NCBI RefSeq assembly: GCF_003268775.1
Contig: NZ_QLSU01000030.1
Span: 48,879 to 112,878, forward strand
DNA length: 64,000 nt
Reading direction: 5' to 3'
DNA from: Paraburkholderia unamae
Lineage (GTDB): Bacteria > Pseudomonadota > Gammaproteobacteria > Burkholderiales > Burkholderiaceae
In this document: positions 16,845-25,389 of the stretch, piece after piece
How the letters are laid out: every line of letters begins with the position of its first letter
Position numbering within the stretch: the first letter of the stretch is position 1
Translations under genes and position numbers: made by a program
Notes under the pieces: generated by a model
What the model saw: only the letters and a program-made list of their open reading frames with translations
Databases searched by the model: none
Told to the model about the DNA's origin: nothing

Positions 16845-18236
16845 TTGAGCCCTTATCCTCCCTCGACGCCATCGACGCCCACGACCGCGTTGGCCGAACC
16901 GCCCGCGCACGCCTCCCGGCCGCTCTCCGGCGAAGTGCGCCATCCGGTCTACGTCGTGCTGCTGTTCTTCCTGTGCTTCGCGTTTTCGTATCTGGACCGG
17001 CAGATCGTCAGCATTCTCGTGCAGCCGATCAAGCAGTCGCTCGCGCTCACCGATACGCAGATCGGCCTGTTGCAGGGTCTCTCGTTCACGCTGTGCTACG
17101 CGACGGCGGGCGTTTTCGTCGCGCGGCTCGTGGACCGGAGCAACCGCGTGAAGCTGATCGCCGTCTGCATCGCCATCTGGGCGATCTCGACCACGGCATG
17201 CGGCTTCGCTTCGAACTTTCCCGAACTGCTCGCCGCCCGCGCGGGCACCGCGATCGCGGAAGCGGCGCTAAGCCCCGCAGCGTTATCGATCTTCAGCGAC
17301 ATCTTCACGCCACGCCGCGTGACGCGCGCGAACAGTGTCTTCATGCTCGGGCCCTACGTGGGGGGCGGGGTGGCGTTGTTCGGCGGCGGCCTGCTGTTGT
17401 CCGCCGCGCACGGCGAGCGCGGCGCGTGGCTCGCGGCACATGGCGTCGAGCCCTGGCAGGCGGTGTTCATCGCCGTGGGCCTGCCCGGACTCCTGTTGGC
17501 GGCGCTCGTGGCCTGCACGGTGCGCGAGCCCGCCCGGCGGGAAACCCATGCGCATGCGGCACAAGCGAACGATGTCATGCCGTCGCTGCGCGATGTCGTG
17601 ACCGAACTGTTCGTGCGCAATCGCTTTTGCCTGCCGTATTTCGCGGCCTATGTGGCGTTGATCACGTTGTTCTACTCGCACGCGGCGTGGTTCCCCAGCT
17701 TGTTGATGCGGCATTTCCATCTCACGCCGAAGGCCGTGGGCCAGTTGGCCGCGCCCGCGTACATGATCGGCGGAACGCTCGGCGTGGCGTGCGCGGGCAT
17801 GCTCGCCACCCGCGTCACGGACGAAAGCGCCTTGCGCAAGGTGCTCGGTTTCTCCGCCGGCGCGGTTGCCGTGCTGGTGCCGGCCGCGATTGCGATGCCG
17901 CTCGTCGGCAGCAGCACCGTGGCGATCACGCTCTATGGCGCTTGCGCGTTCACCGCGAGCATCGCCATGGGCCTCGCCCCCGTGCCGTTGCAGATCGCCG
18001 TGCCCAACCGCATGCGCGGGCGCTCGCTTGCCTTGCTCGTGTTCATGACCAACGCGATCAGCGGCGGCGTGGGCCCGCTTGCGGTCGGCTACCTGAACGA
18101 GCGCCTGGGTCACACCGGCAACAGCCTGGGCGTGGCGCTGGCCGTGACCGGTGGCGTGTCCGCGCTCATCGGCGCCGCACTCTATGCACTGGCCATGCGC
18201 CGCGTGCCGGTTCGGCATACTCTCGCTACGGAGTGA
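16845..18236 (+). CDS. MFS transporter, spinster-like
   Basis: A 463-residue 12-helix carrier. The first helix VYVVLLFFLCFAFSYLDRQI with the conserved aspartate-arginine pair, and YATAGVFVARLVDRSNRVKLI between helices 2 and 3, are typical of the spinster-like MFS group. The best start is a TTG at 16845 with CAGGAGA six bases upstream; the frame stays open further upstream, but that part overlaps the deacylase gene and reads as arginine-rich nonsense. It lies between the deacylase and the MBL-fold hydrolase genes; transport of the compound they act on is inferred. Confidence 0.88.
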   Translation: MSPYPPSTPSTPTTALAEPPAHASRPLSGEVRHPVYVVLLFFLCFAFSYLDRQIVSILVQPIKQSLALTDTQIGLLQGLSFTLCYATAGVFVARLVDRSNRVKLIAVCIAIWAISTTACGFASNFPELLAARAGTAIAEAALSPAALSIFSDIFTPRRVTRANSVFMLGPYVGGGVALFGGGLLLSAAHGERGAWLAAHGVEPWQAVFIAVGLPGLLLAALVACTVREPARRETHAHAAQANDVMPSLRDVVTELFVRNRFCLPYFAAYVALITLFYSHAAWFPSLLMRHFHLTPKAVGQLAAPAYMIGGTLGVACAGMLATRVTDESALRKVLGFSAGAVAVLVPAAIAMPLVGSSTVAITLYGACAFTASIAMGLAPVPLQIAVPNRMRGRSLALLVFMTNAISGGVGPLAVGYLNERLGHTGNSLGVALAVTGGVSALIGAALYALAMRRVPVRHTLATE

Positions 18237-18270
18237 GACGCTCCAAGACCTTCAATACACGAACATCGTT

Positions 18271-19161
18271 ATGAAAGACGCTTTCCTTAGCCTGACCGTG
18301 GGTGACGCGATCGTTACCCGTGTCGACGAAACCGCCTTCGCGCTGGCGCCCGACGTCCTGTTCCCCGACTGGAACGCCGACGCCGGCCGCGCGCTGGAAC
18401 AACGCCTCGCGGCGGCCAGCCTCGACCTCCCGGGCCAGCGCGTGCCGATGCGAACGCACTGGTGGGTCGTGCAGGTCCACGGCCTGACCATCGTGGTCGA
18501 TACGGGCATCGGCAATGCGAAGGCGCGGCCGTTCAGCGCCTTGTTCGACCGGCTCGACAACCCGGTGCTGGCGCGCTTCGACGCGGCGGGCTTCCGGCGC
18601 GAAGAGGTGGACTTCGTGCTGCTCACGCATTTGCACGTCGATCACGTGGGATGGAACACGCACTGGCAAGATGACCGCTGGACGCCCGTCTTTCCGAACG
18701 CGACTTATGTATTCAGCCAGGGCGAGCGCGACTTTTTCGCGACGCCCGCCGGGGAGCCGCGCCGCATGGTGTTCGAAGACAGCGTCTTGCCCATCATCGA
18801 AGCGGGACAGGCGCGCGTCGTGCCCGATGCGGGCGCGCAACTCGTGGATGGCGTGCGCTTTCTGCCCACGCCGGGCCACAGCATTGCGCACATGGCGATC
18901 GAGATTCTCTCGGCAGGGCAGGCGGCGCTGTTCTCCGGGGACGTCATGCATAGCCCGTTGCAGGTCTATCGTCCCGAGTGGAATTCGACTTTCTGCCGCG
19001 ATCAACCGCAGGCGCGCGCCTCGCGGCAGTGGTTGCTCGACCACGCCGCGAACACCGGTGCGATCGTGTTCCCCGCGCACTTTCCCGAAACCTCGGCCGG
19101 TACGGTGCGCAAGGGGGTGCACGGCTTCGAATGGCGCTACCTCGACGACCCGCGAAGCTAA
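18271..19161 (+). CDS. Metallo-beta-lactamase-fold hydrolase
   Basis: A 296-residue MBL-fold protein. The first metal motif is THLHVDHVGWN (H120, H122, D124, H125), then the third histidine in TPGHSIAHMA, the bridging aspartate in FSGDVMHSP and the last histidine in FPAHFPET. This set fits the lactonase/AHL-hydrolase-like and sulfatase-like branches rather than true beta-lactamases, and no signal peptide is seen. The stop overlaps by four bases the stop of the convergent racemase gene. Together with the deacylase and MFS genes it suggests stepwise hydrolysis of an acylated or cyclic amide compound (inference). Confidence 0.85.
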   Translation: MKDAFLSLTVGDAIVTRVDETAFALAPDVLFPDWNADAGRALEQRLAAASLDLPGQRVPMRTHWWVVQVHGLTIVVDTGIGNAKARPFSALFDRLDNPVLARFDAAGFRREEVDFVLLTHLHVDHVGWNTHWQDDRWTPVFPNATYVFSQGERDFFATPAGEPRRMVFEDSVLPIIEAGQARVVPDAGAQLVDGVRFLPTPGHSIAHMAIEILSAGQAALFSGDVMHSPLQVYRPEWNSTFCRDQPQARASRQWLLDHAANTGAIVFPAHFPETSAGTVRKGVHGFEWRYLDDPRS

Positions 19162-19808
19162 TCGGCGAGCCTGGCGGGCCCGAGCAATTCGGCGGCGAAC
19201 ATGCCCGCCGCCGACACGGCGTCCACGGCGAAGCAGCCGATGTGCTCGCGGATCGTCGCGGCGAAGCCGATCGTCGAAAGGCCCGTGCAGGAGAACGCGA
19301 TCACCCGCGCACCCGCCTCGTGCAACCGGCGCACGGCGTGCAGCGCTGCCGCCTGGCCCTCGGGCGTGAGCAGGTCGTTGGTTTTCGTGACGCCCTCGGG
19401 GCGCGCGTACGCGACATCCTCGCCGAGCAGCCGTCGAAAGGGCAGCGGCGCCTGCGCGCCGATGCCGAGCACCGCGACCGGCAGCCCGGTGAGCGCCGCG
19501 ACGCGCGCCGACGCGCTGCCCGCGCTCACCACCGGAATGCCGACCGCCTCGCGCAACAGCGCAAGCCCGGGGTCGGCCGCGCAGCTCAGAAAGAGCGCAC
19601 GCGCGCCATCGGCTTCCATCTGCCGGCCGAGCGCGACGATCTTCGGCACGGCGAGCGCTTCCGTGTGCGCGTCGAAGATGCCGGTGGGCTGATCGGCGAT
19701 ACAGCGCGTGAACGAGTCGATGCCGTACTGCGCCTTGATGAGGCGGCCGTGCTCCAGCAACACCGCCTCGTCCTGCGTCGTCAGCACGCGAATAATGCCG
19801 AGCGTCAT
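19158..19808 (-). CDS. Asp/Glu/hydantoin racemase family protein
   Basis: A 216-residue member of the two-cysteine racemase family. Both catalytic cysteines are present: C76 in LSCAADPGL and C174 in FSCTGLSTIG, so a cofactor-independent racemase or epimerase activity is plausible. Last gene of the minus-strand operon IclR/OPT/DUF1177/AroM/PepE; its ATG overlaps the pepE stop (ATGA). In this context it may interconvert D- and L-amino acids released from imported peptides, or racemise a hydantoin. Confidence 0.88.
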   Translation of the reverse strand: MTLGIIRVLTTQDEAVLLEHGRLIKAQYGIDSFTRCIADQPTGIFDAHTEALAVPKIVALGRQMEADGARALFLSCAADPGLALLREAVGIPVVSAGSASARVAALTGLPVAVLGIGAQAPLPFRRLLGEDVAYARPEGVTKTNDLLTPEGQAAALHAVRRLHEAGARVIAFSCTGLSTIGFAATIREHIGCFAVDAVSAAGMFAAELLGPARLAD

Positions 19809-20530
19809 CGTTGCACTCGCGCAAGGCTCGCGCCGGGCGCAAGCGGTTGCGGCGCCGCGCCGTGCACGAAGCGCACCGCGTCGTGCGGGCCGTGCAGCGT
19901 GACGGCGTCCTGCTCCACGTGAAGCCAGTCGCCCTCGGGCAGCCCGATCACGCTCGCATGCGGATTGGCCACGAGATATTCCTCGATCCGCTGATTGCGC
20001 GTTTCACCCTGATGCCCGGCGGGCAGCGCGTTCGTGTAATGCGGATTGATCTGGAAGCCGATCAGATCGAGCGCCGCGAAGCCGTTCGGGTCGACGATCG
20101 GCATATCGTTAGTCGTGCAGATGGTCGGGCAGGCGAGATTCGCGCCCGCGCTCCAGCCGAGGTAGCGCGCGCCGCCTTTCACGGCTTCGCGGATCGGATC
20201 GAGCAGGCCGCGCGTGCGGCATTGCGCGAGCAACTGGAACGTGTTGCCGCCGCCCACGACGATGAGTTGCGTCTGCGCAAGCGCCGCCTGCGCTTCGGCG
20301 GCGCTCGCGAACGTATGCACCGAGCGCAGCGACACGTTTGCAGGCGCAAGCGCGGCGGCGACCTTGGCCGCGTACTCGTCCCAGCTCATCGTCACGCCCG
20401 CGAAGGGCACGAACAGGGCTTCGGTGGTCTGCCGGCCGCCGCCGGGCGTGAGCGCGCGAATCGCGTCGAGCGCGTGAACGAGGTAGGCGCCGTCGGGGCC
20501 GCGCGAGTTGCTCAGAAGCAGGGCGTTCAT
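19805..20530 (-). CDS. pepE: Peptidase E (alpha-aspartyl dipeptidase)
   Basis: A 241-residue S51-family serine peptidase that in known members cleaves Asp-X dipeptides in the cytoplasm. The nucleophile is S127 in GWSAGAN, with H164 in QINPHYTN and D142 in TTNDMP completing the expected active-site set; VVGGGNTFQLL is the conserved glycine-rich strand. Length equals the family norm. The start ATG at 20530 overlaps the stop of the upstream AroM-like gene (ATGA), indicating coupled translation. The link to an OPT-type peptide importer upstream supports dipeptide use. Confidence 0.92.
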   Translation of the reverse strand: MNALLLSNSRGPDGAYLVHALDAIRALTPGGGRQTTEALFVPFAGVTMSWDEYAAKVAAALAPANVSLRSVHTFASAAEAQAALAQTQLIVVGGGNTFQLLAQCRTRGLLDPIREAVKGGARYLGWSAGANLACPTICTTNDMPIVDPNGFAALDLIGFQINPHYTNALPAGHQGETRNQRIEEYLVANPHASVIGLPEGDWLHVEQDAVTLHGPHDAVRFVHGAAPQPLAPGASLARVQR

Positions 20531-21216
20531 TGAAGGACCTCCGCAGTCAGTCGCGCGATGAGCGCGTTGGAAAGGATCACGGGCAAGCCGCTCGCTTCCT
20601 GCACGATCTGGCGATGGCGCTCGACGAAACCCATGCAATCGAGAATCAGCAGGTCGGCGCCTTCGTCGCGCAACTGGCGCGCGGCGGCGATCAGCTCGCC
20701 GGTCTCGTCGGCGCTCCGGTACGGCGAGGCGGCGGCGCAGATCGGCGCGCGGTGCAGCCCCGCCCACTTGCGGAACTCGCTGTCGATCTGGCTCGCGAGC
20801 GGCACGACGATGCCCACCTGCCGCTCGCCCGCGAGCGCGGCGGCCGCGGGCGGCACGATCCGGTCGGGCTCGATGAGCCACGCGGCGCGGCCTTCGAGAC
20901 CGTGGAACTCGCCGGTGCAGAGCACGAGCACCACGTCGCAGCCTTGCGCGGCGAGCGCATCGATCTTCTCCTGCAACACCGCGCGCACGGCCGGCTTGTC
21001 GATGACGACGGACGAGCCGTCGAGCAGGCGCGAAACGAGCGTGGCGTTGCCCGGTTGCGGCGCGTAGCGCGTTTCAATGACTTCGCGCGTGAGGCCGTCG
21101 AGCACGCCCATGTGCACGCGCGGCAGCGCGGCGGGCAGGTGGGCGTCGAGAATGGGCGTGATGTCGGCGCGCGGCGCCTGGCCAATCGTCAACGTGCCGA
21201 GCTTTCGTGTTGTCAT
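20527..21216 (-). CDS. AroM family protein
   Basis: A 229-residue protein of the AroM family (GTLTIGQAPRADITPIL at the N-terminus, VVLVLCTGEFHGL in the middle, LILDCMGF near residue 190). The fold is related to the Asp/Glu racemases, with cysteines at the two positions where those enzymes have catalytic cysteines (LCTGEF and DCMGF). AroM has no established function despite its name, so no reaction is assigned. It is coupled to pepE by ATGA overlap. Confidence 0.88.
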   Translation of the reverse strand: MTTRKLGTLTIGQAPRADITPILDAHLPAALPRVHMGVLDGLTREVIETRYAPQPGNATLVSRLLDGSSVVIDKPAVRAVLQEKIDALAAQGCDVVLVLCTGEFHGLEGRAAWLIEPDRIVPPAAAALAGERQVGIVVPLASQIDSEFRKWAGLHRAPICAAASPYRSADETGELIAAARQLRDEGADLLILDCMGFVERHRQIVQEASGLPVILSNALIARLTAEVLQ

Positions 21217-21226
21217 GTGGGCCTCC

Positions 21227-22171
21227 TCATCGACCGGGATGACGCACCTTCAGATGCGCGAGCGAGCCATAAAGTTCGAGCAGGCGCGCGTAGTCCTTCT
21301 CGTCGTGGAACGCGCAGGTGCCACGCCCGAATTCCTTGGCGACCTCCACCGCGAACTTGACCGCGAGCGCGATGTCGCCCTCGTGGCTCGCGCCCGTGCC
21401 GCAGCCCGGCACCACGCTTTGGGTCGTGATCGCCACGCCCACCACGGGGGCGCTCGTCGCGATGGACGGCTGCATGATGCTGTTCAGGTGATGCACGCCG
21501 TTGCCGTAGGGCGTGATGTCCTGCGTCGTCACGGGGAAGGTGACCGCGGGCTTGCCGCTCGTCATCTCCATGATCCGGATGAGATCCTCGGACACACGCA
21601 GGATATAGCCGTCCTTCACGGTCGGGGAGATCGCGTAGCCGCTGTGGTTGATGATGCGGTTGCCCTTGGTCGTGTCGATCGAGAGCACGGCGTCCATCTC
21701 GTCCCAGACTTCGTGGGCGTTGACGTCCTCCGTGTCGATGGGCGAGTCCATGAAATCGACGGGGTCGTGCGGGCGCGTGGGCGCGGTGGGGCAAACGTGC
21801 GTGGTGAGGAACACGTCGCCGGGTAGCGGGTCGCCGTTGCGGCGCATTTGCGCGAGCTTGAGCGCGGCTGCGACGGCGGCGATGGCGCCGTCGGCATCCG
21901 ACACGAGACCGATGCGCGAAGGCCGCGCACCAATGCCGCCGAGCCGCCCGACGATGCCGAGCGTTTTGGCCGTGCCGCCGCGGCGCTTGCCGTCGTCGCC
22001 GGGAATGGCAATCTTGACGAAATCCGTCGTGCCCTTCGGGCCCCCGATCTCGGTCACGTCGACGCTCACGCCTTCGTCGGCGAACGGGGCGAGCAGATCG
22101 ACCACGGTTTGGCCGCTGGCGTAGCGGCTGTCGAAGGCTTCGAAGACCTGTAGGGTTTGTGCAAGACTCAT
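21227..22171 (-). CDS. DUF1177 domain-containing protein
   Basis: About 314 residues, matching by eye the DUF1177 family, which has no experimentally known function. Conserved-looking stretches are the N-terminal FEAFDSRYASGQTV, VTEIGGPKGTTDFVKI, FLTTHVCPTAPTRPHDPVDFMDSP, DTTKGNRIINHSGYAI and VVGVAITTQSVVPGCGTGASHEGD. Histidines and acids in these stretches could form a metal site (inference). The ATG at 22171 is chosen; an in-frame TTG at 22192 adds seven residues, and neither has a clear ribosome binding site. It lies 10 bases upstream of the AroM-like gene in the same operon. Confidence 0.85.
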   Translation of the reverse strand: MSLAQTLQVFEAFDSRYASGQTVVDLLAPFADEGVSVDVTEIGGPKGTTDFVKIAIPGDDGKRRGGTAKTLGIVGRLGGIGARPSRIGLVSDADGAIAAVAAALKLAQMRRNGDPLPGDVFLTTHVCPTAPTRPHDPVDFMDSPIDTEDVNAHEVWDEMDAVLSIDTTKGNRIINHSGYAISPTVKDGYILRVSEDLIRIMEMTSGKPAVTFPVTTQDITPYGNGVHHLNSIMQPSIATSAPVVGVAITTQSVVPGCGTGASHEGDIALAVKFAVEVAKEFGRGTCAFHDEKDYARLLELYGSLAHLKVRHPGR

Positions 22172-22283
22172 AGGATGGAACTCGGATTGCAAAGAGGATG
22201 CCGGGTGAGGAAGCCCACTGCCCGAAGGCGCATGCGCCGCGAGTGAACGCAGCGCGCCGCGCAGGGGCAGGAGGGCGGAATGT

Positions 22284-23921
22284 TCAGCGCGATTTGATTA
22301 GCGATCCGAAGAAGCTGTAGAGCGCGTCGGCGGCGATCACGCCCGCGGCGAACACCTCCATGCTGCTTTTCGCGGCGGGGTTGCGGCGTTCGATCACGAG
22401 CCGGATGGCGATACCCGTCACCACGGCCCAGCCGGCGAGCGGGCTCGCGATCAGCAGGCCGGTGGCGAACAGCACGCCGAGCTGGCGCTTCGGGCCGCCC
22501 GCGAACTGCAACACGGCGCCCACCACGGCCCAGATCAGCAGGGAATGCAGGATGCCGGGGGCCACGCCCGCCTGAATCGTCGAGACGTAGACTTTCGCCA
22601 CGGGCGGAATCTGGCCGTTCGCAAAGAATGCGTGGTGCGCGAGCAGCACGACCGGAATGGCGACGACGAACGCGAGCATCGCCGCGATCAACTGCTGACG
22701 GCGGCCGGCCAGCTCGAACTCGGGGTCTTCACCGTGCCCGCGCAGAATGAAGCCCGCCTTCAGGTCGTAGCCCATGTCGGCAAAAGCGGGGCCGGTGGCG
22801 GCGGAAAAGCCGCACAGCATGACGAGCGAAACGGTCGGAAAGCCGATCAGCATGCCGATCAGCAGCGTGATCAGGGCCACCGCGAAGGCCGGGAACCAGC
22901 CCGAGTGCATGGCCGCGATGCCGACGATCAACTCGTGCACGAAGGCCGCGAGCGCCGCGTAGAAGATGAAGCCGACCAGCATGCCCGGCGACATGTCGCC
23001 CCAGATGCCGCTCAGGAACGCGACCAGCGCGGCGAGACCGATGTAGGCGATCGCCCCGAAGCGCAGCGAACTCGCCACGGTGGGCACGGCCGCAAGTTGC
23101 GAACCGCCACGCGCCGCCTTGTTGCCCTTCTGGTCACGCAGCACGAGGATGCCGACCTGAATGAGCGCGACGAGTCCCGCGCCGATCATCATGCCGTGCG
23201 GAATGTAGGCCTTGTCGATGGCGAAGTGAAAGAGCGGCACGGAATAGCCGCGAATCAGAAAGCCGAGGCCCAGCATGCCGAGCGCCCAGATATTGCCGAT
23301 GAAGGCCGTGCCGAACGCCGACATCGGAATGCCGAGCCACGAGCCGATCAGACCGACGCCCACGCCCACGCCGAGCAGGCGCGCCTGCTTGCCGCCCTCG
23401 TCGCCGGCCTTGATCGCCTCCGCCGCCGCGACGCCTTGCGGCCACGTGCCGGTTGCCGGGAACACGCTGGTGCCGAACATGCGGTACAGCATGTAGCCGT
23501 CGAGCAGCATGCCGAGCGCGACGCCCGCGAACATCGGCAGCACGAGGTCTTCGCGGCCGAACAGGAAGGGAATGGCAATCGGCAGCAAAAGACTGTTGGC
23601 CGCGCCGAACGTCGCGGCGGAGATGGCGCTTTGCGCGAGGTTCTGCACGTGCACGGAGCGATAGGCGCGGAAAAAGCGCAAGGGCACGCGCGCGCAGATC
23701 ATCGCGGCCAGCGCGCCGACGATCGCCGTGTTGGGCGTCACGCCCACTTTGACCAGCAGTTCAATGCCGATGATCGCGCCAAGCACGCTAAGCACGGCGA
23801 GCAGCAGCAGATTGGCGGGCGACAGCGCCATGGGATGCGCCTGCGGCGCGCGCTGGGCGCCGCCGCTCGCGGGCGCTCCCGCGCCGGGTGGCTGATGGTC
23901 AGGCGAGTGCGAAGCATGCAT
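22284..23921 (-). CDS. OPT-family oligopeptide transporter
   Basis: A 545-residue polytopic membrane protein of the bacterial OPT family, proton-coupled carriers of peptides or metal-chelate compounds. Many hydrophobic helices are visible from about residue 35 on (LLLLAVLSVLGAIIGIELLVKVGVTPN ...). Family motifs include the NSLLLPIAIPFLFGRED and GTAFIGNIWALGMLGLGFLIRGYSVPLFHFAIDK regions. The N-terminal 30 residues are histidine- and proline-rich and cytoplasmic. Start at 23921; the frame extends upstream without coding character. The transporter gene leads an operon with DUF1177, AroM-like, PepE and racemase genes, which points to uptake of a peptide or peptide-like compound. Confidence 0.9.
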   Translation of the reverse strand: MHASHSPDHQPPGAGAPASGGAQRAPQAHPMALSPANLLLLAVLSVLGAIIGIELLVKVGVTPNTAIVGALAAMICARVPLRFFRAYRSVHVQNLAQSAISAATFGAANSLLLPIAIPFLFGREDLVLPMFAGVALGMLLDGYMLYRMFGTSVFPATGTWPQGVAAAEAIKAGDEGGKQARLLGVGVGVGLIGSWLGIPMSAFGTAFIGNIWALGMLGLGFLIRGYSVPLFHFAIDKAYIPHGMMIGAGLVALIQVGILVLRDQKGNKAARGGSQLAAVPTVASSLRFGAIAYIGLAALVAFLSGIWGDMSPGMLVGFIFYAALAAFVHELIVGIAAMHSGWFPAFAVALITLLIGMLIGFPTVSLVMLCGFSAATGPAFADMGYDLKAGFILRGHGEDPEFELAGRRQQLIAAMLAFVVAIPVVLLAHHAFFANGQIPPVAKVYVSTIQAGVAPGILHSLLIWAVVGAVLQFAGGPKRQLGVLFATGLLIASPLAGWAVVTGIAIRLVIERRNPAAKSSMEVFAAGVIAADALYSFFGSLIKSR

Positions 23922-24032
23922 GAGTGGTCTCGTCAAAAACACGCCGATGTCTCGACGCGGGTGGCGGATGCTGCGGATTGGAATGAGCGGGCGCGCGGGG
24001 CGCCGCTTGATTGACTGCATTCAGCGCCGGTT

Positions 24033-24878
24033 TTACGGCGTGGAATTCGTGGGAAAGGCGCTCCAGTACGGGTCGCCCAGCGAGCGGCCGATCGTGCGCG
24101 CCTGCTCCCGAACCGCTTCGCCGAGCGCCACGATCGCGCCATCGTCCTGCGCGCCCGCGGGGAAGCTCAGGCAGAACGACAGGCATTCGCCGCTCGACGG
24201 GTCGGCGATCGAGCAGCCCACGGAACACACGCCGTAGAGCGCTTCGTTCTGCGCCAGCGCATAGCCGCGCGAGCGTGTGAGCGCGACTTCGTCGAGCAGG
24301 GCGTCGAGCGTGGCGGGTCCGCGCGCCGGGGCGCGCGAGTCGCTGAAAGGCGCATCGGCGCCGATATCCGCGGCGTTGGCGTTCACCGTCTGCGCGCCCT
24401 CCGGGCGCAAGCCTTGCGGGAAACGCGCGCGGATCTGCCCATCCGTTTCGCGCGCAAGCAGCGCGCGGCCCGTGGAGGTCGCCCACGAGGCCGAGCGGTG
24501 GCCGGGGTTCGTCATCGCGCGAAAGGCGAGGGAGCCCGGCCGCACGCGCAGCACCACCACGTCGTTGCCTTCGAGCACCGAAACGTAGCCCGTATGCCCA
24601 AAACGCTCGCCGAGTGTTTCGAGCGCCTGCGCGCACATGTCGATCAGCGCGCTGGACGAGCGCACGAGATGGCTCAGTTCGAGCAGGAGCATCGAGGGCC
24701 GGTAGGCGAGCGACTTCTTGTCCCGCTCCAGCAGCCCGGCTTCGCTCATCTGCTTGAGCACCCGCGAGGCGGAACTTTTTGGCATGCCTAACTGATCGAC
24801 GAGGTCGATCATCGACATCTCGCGCTGCTCGCGCGCCATCAGGCGCAAAACGCTCGTTGCTGTTTCGAGAATGCTCAT
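24033..24878 (-). CDS. IclR-family transcriptional regulator
   Basis: A 281-residue IclR protein. The winged HTH is at the N-terminus (TATSVLRLMAREQREMSMIDLVDQLGMPKSSASRVLKQM, residues about 6-44) and the GAF-like effector domain follows (GHTGYVSVLEGNDVVVLRVRPG ... WATSTGRALLA ... SRGYALAQNEALYGVCSVGCSI). It lies upstream of the OPT operon on the same strand and opposite a porin gene. A three-half-site motif 54 bases before its start is repeated in inverted orientation toward the porin, so it likely controls both sides. Confidence 0.92.
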   Translation of the reverse strand: MSILETATSVLRLMAREQREMSMIDLVDQLGMPKSSASRVLKQMSEAGLLERDKKSLAYRPSMLLLELSHLVRSSSALIDMCAQALETLGERFGHTGYVSVLEGNDVVVLRVRPGSLAFRAMTNPGHRSASWATSTGRALLARETDGQIRARFPQGLRPEGAQTVNANAADIGADAPFSDSRAPARGPATLDALLDEVALTRSRGYALAQNEALYGVCSVGCSIADPSSGECLSFCLSFPAGAQDDGAIVALGEAVREQARTIGRSLGDPYWSAFPTNSTP

Positions 24879-24931
24879 GCGTGTCTCACTCGTTCGTCGC
24901 TTGCTGCTGCACTATCGTTGCCTCTTTACGT

Positions 24932-24960
24932 CGGTTCCATTTTACGGAACCGAGTTCCAA
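24932..24960 (-). promoter_or_regulatory. Candidate IclR operator, copy 1
   Basis: Read on the minus strand: GGAAC, two bases, GGTTCC, seven bases, GGAACC. On the plus strand CGGTTCC (24932-24938) and GGAACCG (24946-24952) form a 7-7-7 inverted repeat followed by GTTCC at 24954-24958. It lies 54 bases before the IclR gene and faces it. Three-half-site operators are known for PcaU/PobR-type members of the family. Confidence 0.6.
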
Positions 24961-25099
24961 TTTATCGAATATCGTAACGAAGGAAAGGCAGCCCGGAAAG
25001 CGTTTCAAAAATAATTTGTGCTCCAAACCACACGACCCCGGCAGCTGCATCAAAACGTTTTTTTGCGATGCCAACTAGCGCTTAGAATAAATTTCAATC

Positions 25100-25126
25100 T
25101 GGAACACGGTTCCAAAATACGGAACC
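25100..25126 (+). promoter_or_regulatory. Candidate IclR operator, copy 2
   Basis: GGAAC (25101-25105), CGGTTCC (25107-25113) and GGAACC (25121-25126) repeat the order and spacing of copy 1, but on the plus strand, facing the porin gene. The seven-base spacer differs in sequence while the half-sites are conserved, which suggests selection on protein contacts. Confidence 0.6.
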
Positions 25127-25389
25127 ACACAACGGGGAAGCTTCTGTGAACGTCCATTGCAGGCGTTGAAAATCCGGCGGCATCGGTCACGCTGAAAAAG
25201 GCGCCTGAGCGGCGGCCAACGCATCGGTTCTGATCCATGCGCGGGGCGACGGGCACCGCGCGGGTGGCGCTCGTCCCTTGCATCGCGTAACGTCGCCGCC
25301 GCAGAGCAACGCCATGTTTGAAAAGCAGATTCATTGATTAGTACAACCAATATTTTCAATCAGACCACTACTGAAGAAGGGGTAAAAGA

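Larger units (their letters stand above)
24879..25389. other. 511-base divergent intergenic region with two candidate operators
   Basis: No coding sequence is supported here; the open frames lack codon bias and homology signals. The region has a marked drop in GC in 24940-25160 and carries two copies of a three-half-site motif in opposite orientation, one near each end of the AT-rich stretch (24932-24960 and 25100-25126). The 3' part, 25330-25389, holds the porin leader with GAAGAAGGGG just before its start. Confidence 0.75.

Noticed and set aside
18226..19842. A 538-codon minus-strand frame across the MBL-fold and racemase genes
   Set aside because: Runs opposite one gene and out of frame with another; arginine/alanine-rich without any motif.
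22545..24014. A 489-codon open frame opposite the OPT transporter gene
   Set aside because: Extreme His/Arg/Asp/Glu composition typical of antisense to a membrane protein gene; no domain visible.
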